The notes beneath the pieces are model-generated. The model saw nothing but the letters and a program-made list of their open reading frames with translations, searched no databases and was not told where the DNA came from. From an uncultured Collinsella sp. (GTDB lineage Bacteria > Actinomycetota > Coriobacteriia > Coriobacteriales > Coriobacteriaceae): a DNA stretch of 8,026 nucleotides. The position numbers and the translations under genes are program-made. Of this stretch, positions 5,730 through 8,026 are shown piece after piece. How positions within the stretch are numbered: the stretch's first letter is position 1; each line of letters starts with the position of its first letter. The stretch covers positions 1 to 8,026 of the forward strand of contig URWZ01000063.1 of assembly GCA_900551625.1 (NCBI GenBank), written 5' to 3'.

Positions 5730-7013
5730 ATGTCACTTGCAACTCAGCAATCGCTCGAATCCCATTACGTTATGCATACCTTTGGTCGCTCGCCGGTAGA
5801 GTTTGTCGAAGGTCACGGTATGAAGCTCATCGGTGACGATGGTCGTGAGTATCTCGACTTTCTCGCTGGTATCGGTGTGTGCAGCCTTGGCCACGGCAAC
5901 CCTGCAGTGCTCTCGGCGCTCGAGGCTCAGACCAAAAAGCTTCTGCATGTGTCTAACTACTTCTACATCGAGCAGCGTGGACAGGTCGCGGCGCTGCTGT
6001 CCAAGCTTGCCAACGACGACGTAGATGGTGCGTGCGTGCTGGCCGATGCCATTGCCGCCGGCGATGAGACCACGGCCGCTGCGCTCGGTGCTCCGGCTGC
6101 GGACGAGCAGGTGTGGGAGACGTTCTTTGCCAATTCTGGTGCCGAAGCCAACGAGGGCTCGATGAAGCTCGCGCGTCTGTACGCCAAGCGTGCTGGTAAC
6201 GGCGGCAACACCATCGTATGCATGCGTGGCGGCTTCCACGGCCGTACGCTCGAGACCATTGCCGCCACCATGCAGGATTGGCTACAGGACAGTTTCCGTC
6301 CGCTGCCGGGTGGCTTTGTGGCCTGTACGCCCAACGATGTCGACGAACTGCGTTCGATCTTTAAGCAGCTGGGCAGTGAGATTTGCGCAGTGATGCTCGA
6401 GCCGATTCAGGGCGAGAGCGGCGTGCATCCCATGACCGAGGAATTTATGGCTGCGGCGCGCGACTTGGCGCACGAGGTGGGTGCCGTGCTTATCGCCGAC
6501 GAGGTCCAGTGCGGTATCTTCCGCACGGGTAAGCCGTTTGCGTTCCAGACCTATGGCGTGGAGCCCGACATTATGAGCCTTGCCAAGGGCATTGCCGACG
6601 GCGTGCCCATGGGCGCCGTGGTGGCAAAGAAGGAGATCGCCGACGTCTTTAAGCCCGGCGATCATGGTTCGACCTTCGGTGGTAGCTGCTTGGCCATCGC
6701 GGCGTGTGCCGCGACGCTCTCCGTGCTTGTGCGCGGCGATTTTGCCGAGCATGCTGCCAAGGTGGGTGCTTATATGGAGCAGGCGCTGGCTAAGCTTCCG
6801 CATGTGGTAGAGGTGCGTGGTCGCGGCCTGATGCTCGGCTGCGATCTGGACGATGCCGCGGGTGATGCACACGACGTTGTAGCCCGTGCATTGGGGGCTG
6901 GTGCCGTGATCAACGCTACAGGCGCACATACGCTGCGCTTCCTTCCGCCGCTCGTGTGCGAAGAGGCCGACGTGGACAGCCTAATCGAGATCCTGTCGGA
7001 CGTTTTGGCCTAG
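5730..7013 (+). CDS. argD: Acetylornithine aminotransferase ArgD
   Basis: A class III pyridoxal-phosphate aminotransferase that converts N-acetylglutamate semialdehyde and glutamate to N-acetylornithine and 2-oxoglutarate. Motifs in order: FLAGIGVCSLGHGNPAV (44-60), FFANSGAEANEGSMKLAR (132-149), GGFHGRT (167-173), LEPIQGESG (223-231), IADEVQCG (255-262, with Asp257 for the pyridine nitrogen), SLAKGIADGVPMGA (283-296, with Lys286 forming the Schiff base), HGSTFGG (312-318) and LRFLPPL (402-408). At 427 residues it is about 30 longer than typical. The extra length appears as an Asp/Ala-rich stretch at about 97-127, between LLSKLA and the FFANSG motif. Some members also use succinyldiaminopimelate, so a role in lysine synthesis is possible. 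GAAAGG (5718-5723) lies six bases before the ATG. No clear terminator follows on this strand, and no argF follows. Confidence 0.95.
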   Translation: MSLATQQSLESHYVMHTFGRSPVEFVEGHGMKLIGDDGREYLDFLAGIGVCSLGHGNPAVLSALEAQTKKLLHVSNYFYIEQRGQVAALLSKLANDDVDGACVLADAIAAGDETTAAALGAPAADEQVWETFFANSGAEANEGSMKLARLYAKRAGNGGNTIVCMRGGFHGRTLETIAATMQDWLQDSFRPLPGGFVACTPNDVDELRSIFKQLGSEICAVMLEPIQGESGVHPMTEEFMAAARDLAHEVGAVLIADEVQCGIFRTGKPFAFQTYGVEPDIMSLAKGIADGVPMGAVVAKKEIADVFKPGDHGSTFGGSCLAIAACAATLSVLVRGDFAEHAAKVGAYMEQALAKLPHVVEVRGRGLMLGCDLDDAAGDAHDVVARALGAGAVINATGAHTLRFLPPLVCEEADVDSLIEILSDVLA

Positions 7014-7037
7014 CGCCATCAGGCATAGCAATTTGGA

Positions 7038-7067
7038 GCAGGTTCGAATCCCCCTGCACTGGGCACA
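7038..7067 (+). other. tRNA-like 3' fragment (T-arm plus acceptor-like tail), possible tRNA relic
   Basis: GCAGG, TTCGAAT and CCTGC (7038-7042, 7043-7049, 7053-7057) would form a perfect T-arm but for three extra C residues at 7050-7052. ACTGGGC and ACAA follow, resembling an acceptor 3' half and a degraded CCA end. No matching 5' half (GCCCAGT), D-arm or anticodon arm is found upstream, where argD ends. It may be a remnant of a tRNA gene or of an integration event, or a chance resemblance. It is not a functional tRNA. Confidence 0.35.
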
Positions 7068-7096
7068 AAAACGAAAGGCCCCCATCGCTGGGAGCC
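7066..7096 (-). terminator. Intrinsic terminator of tRNA-Val (and possibly of asnB read-through)
   Basis: Read on the minus strand, GGCTCCC (7096-7090) pairs with GGGGGCC (7083-7077) as seven pairs with one G-U around the 6-base loop AGCGAT. The tail TTTCGTTTTTG (7076-7066) follows directly. It starts 11 bases beyond the tRNA 3' end, the expected place. On the plus strand the same hairpin has a C-A mismatch and no T-rich tail, so it should not stop argD transcripts. Confidence 0.8.
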
Positions 7097-7107
7097 TATC
7101 AAATCAG

Positions 7108-7183
7108 TGGTGGGCGATGAGGGATTCGAACCCCCAGCCTTGTGCGTGTAAAGCACCTGCGCTAACCGTTGCGCCAATCGCCC
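7108..7183 (-). tRNA. tRNA-Val (anticodon UAC)
   Basis: The minus strand folds as a 76-nt cloverleaf. The acceptor GGGCGAT (7183-7177) pairs with ATCGCCC. The D-arm GCGC/GCGC encloses the loop AACGGTTA. The anticodon stem GGTGC/GCACA has a G-A mismatch at the 27-43 position. The loop TTTACAC carries the anticodon TAC. The variable loop is AGGCT, and the T-arm GGGGG/CCCTC encloses TTCGAAT. The discriminator base A and an encoded CCA end the gene (7111-7108). UAC reads valine GUA and, by wobble, GUG and others. A promoter lies directly upstream and a terminator directly downstream. Confidence 0.93.
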
Positions 7184-7193
7184 GCAGGGACTG

Positions 7194-7221
7194 AGTATAG
7201 CGGAAACCCTGTGTGGTTCAC
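7194..7221 (-). promoter_or_regulatory. Probable promoter of tRNA-Val
   Basis: On the minus strand TATACT (7199-7194) matches five of six bases of the -10 consensus, and GTGAAC (7221-7216) is a weak -35 with a 16-base spacer. The -10 ends 10 bases before the tRNA 5' end, so transcription would begin only a few bases upstream of the mature tRNA, as is common for tRNA genes. It lies between the asnB stop and the tRNA. Confidence 0.6.
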
Positions 7222-7240
7222 CGCTAATTCATAACGAAAT

Positions 7241-7982
7241 CTAAGCGGCGACTTCGGTGCTCTTGTTCTCGTCGATAAAGAAGCGCTTGTACCAAATGAG
7301 GAACGTCAGCGTGGTATAGATCTTGCGCTGGTTGAGCGCGCGGCCCTTAAAGTGATCGTCGAGCAGTTTCATGAGCGCATCGGTGTCAAAGAAATCAGCA
7401 GCCCACGGTGCGGTGAAGTATTCCTTTACGTAGTCGTAGTACTTTTGCTCGCGCAGCCAGAACTTGACCGGTACGGGGAAGCCCACCTTCTTGCGCGTTG
7501 CCCACTCGTCGGGCAGCGTGCGGTTGGCAGCGTGACGCAGAACGAGCTTGCAGCCTTCTTCGTTAACACGGTAGTTGGCGGGAATGTGCTCGGCAAACTC
7601 CATGACCTTCTTGTCCAGGAACGGGACGCGAAGCTCCAGAGAATGCGCCATGCACATCTTGTCGGCCTTGAGCAGAATGTCGCCCGGTAGCCACATGTTC
7701 ATATCCAGATACTGTTTCTTGGAAAGCTCACAGCAGTCGGGAACCTGCTTGTAGTACTCGGCGCACATCTCCGCGGCGTTCTTGCCGGTGTCATAAGCGG
7801 GCTTGAGCACCTCGTCGACCTCGGAGGGATCGAACACCTTTGCCTGACCCACATACCAGCGCTCGGGAACCTCGGCGCATTTCGTCAGGAAGTTGTGGCC
7901 CTTAAAGTAGGGGAGATGCTGAACGAGTGAGCCCAGGGCGCGACGTACGCCGAGCGGCACGCGCTTCTTAAAGGTGCGCATC
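7241..7982 (-). CDS. asnB: Asparagine synthase (glutamine-hydrolysing), C-terminal part, 5' end missing
   Basis: Makes asparagine from aspartate, ATP and glutamine-derived ammonia. The 246 codons seen (Met at 7981 to the TAG at 7243-7241) are the C-terminal part of the synthetase domain. GDILLKADKMCMAHSLELRV, then PFLDKK (100-125 of the fragment), is the family hallmark; further matches are HAANRTLPDEWATRKKVGFPVPVKFWL in style (150-176) and a hydrophobic C-terminal helix with FLIWYKRFF. The usual protein is about 500-630 residues, so the glutaminase domain with Cys2 and the ATP-binding SGGVDS loop lie beyond the contig end. The Met at 7981 is the first biological Met after the adapter, not a demonstrated start. 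The ten residues before it in a naive translation (MGSEMCIRDR) come from adapter DNA. tRNA-Val follows 57 bases downstream on the same strand. Confidence 0.9.
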
Positions 7983-8026
7983 CTGTCTCTTATACACATC
8001 TCCGAGCCCACGAGACGCTACGCTAT
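7983..8026. other. Illumina Nextera adapter, index and P7 start (sequencing artefact)
   Basis: The mosaic end CTGTCTCTTATACACATCT (7983-8001) is followed by CCGAGCCCACGAGAC (8002-8016), together the reverse complement of the Nextera read-2 transposase adapter. The 8-base index GCTACGCT (8017-8024), which I recall as Nextera index N709, and AT (8025-8026), the first bases of the P7 segment, end the contig. This is library DNA left by untrimmed read-through, not genome sequence. It also makes the false N-terminus MGSEMCIRDR on the minus strand. Confidence 0.98.

Noticed and set aside
7199..7225. Hairpin AGCGG/CCGCT with inner AACC/GGTT after asnB as an asnB terminator
   Set aside because: It has no U-tract in either direction, has an internal loop, and overlaps the tRNA-Val promoter.
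7982..8011. Minus-strand start codon giving an AsnB protein beginning MGSEMCIRDR
   Set aside because: These codons are entirely or almost entirely adapter sequence.
1..8026. CRISPR array, insertion sequence, prophage, toxin-antitoxin or defence genes
   Set aside because: No regularly spaced repeats, transposase motifs or relevant domains were found; the window is core metabolism with ordinary gaps.

Overview
The window is a GC-rich bacterial contig end carrying ordinary core metabolism. Strong purine-rich ribosome-binding sites, ATG or GTG starts, a CCA-encoding tRNA gene and the gene content fit a high-GC Gram-positive. My best guess is a gut Coriobacteriia such as Collinsella; that is inference from composition and gene style, not a database match.

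Layout on the + strand: the last 40 codons of a gene that is probably an ECF-transporter ATPase (1-125) overlap ecfT (125-925), the transmembrane coupling subunit of the same vitamin/metal importer. Two short tandem paralogues of the pyridoxamine-5'-phosphate-oxidase-like flavin split-barrel family follow (956-1402 and 1457-1867). A 257-base intergenic region then holds a long hairpin (1903-1960), a paired ArgR-type operator (2003-2039), a possible extended -10 promoter and a small leader hairpin. After it come argC (2125-3195), argJ (3331-4599), argB (4680-5660) and argD (5730-7013). These encode the acetylated branch of arginine synthesis from glutamate to N-acetylornithine. ArgJ recycles the acetyl group, so the route is cyclic, and ArgB has features of the arginine-inhibited kinase class. 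A strong terminator-like hairpin with a U-tract lies between argC and argJ. argF, argG and argH are not in the window.

On the - strand, converging on argD, are the C-terminal 246 codons of an asparagine synthase (asnB, 7241-7982) and a tRNA-Val(UAC) gene (7108-7183) with its own promoter and a terminator (7066-7096). A tRNA-like 3' fragment lies between argD and this terminator.

The last 44 bases (7983-8026) are not biological. They are Illumina Nextera adapter followed by an index and the first bases of the P7 sequence. Any protein prediction running through them gains the spurious N-terminus MGSEMCIRDR.

I found no undescribed system. The points most worth a second look are the adapter, the argC-argJ terminator, the double operator, the long hairpin before it, and a ~30-residue insertion in ArgD.
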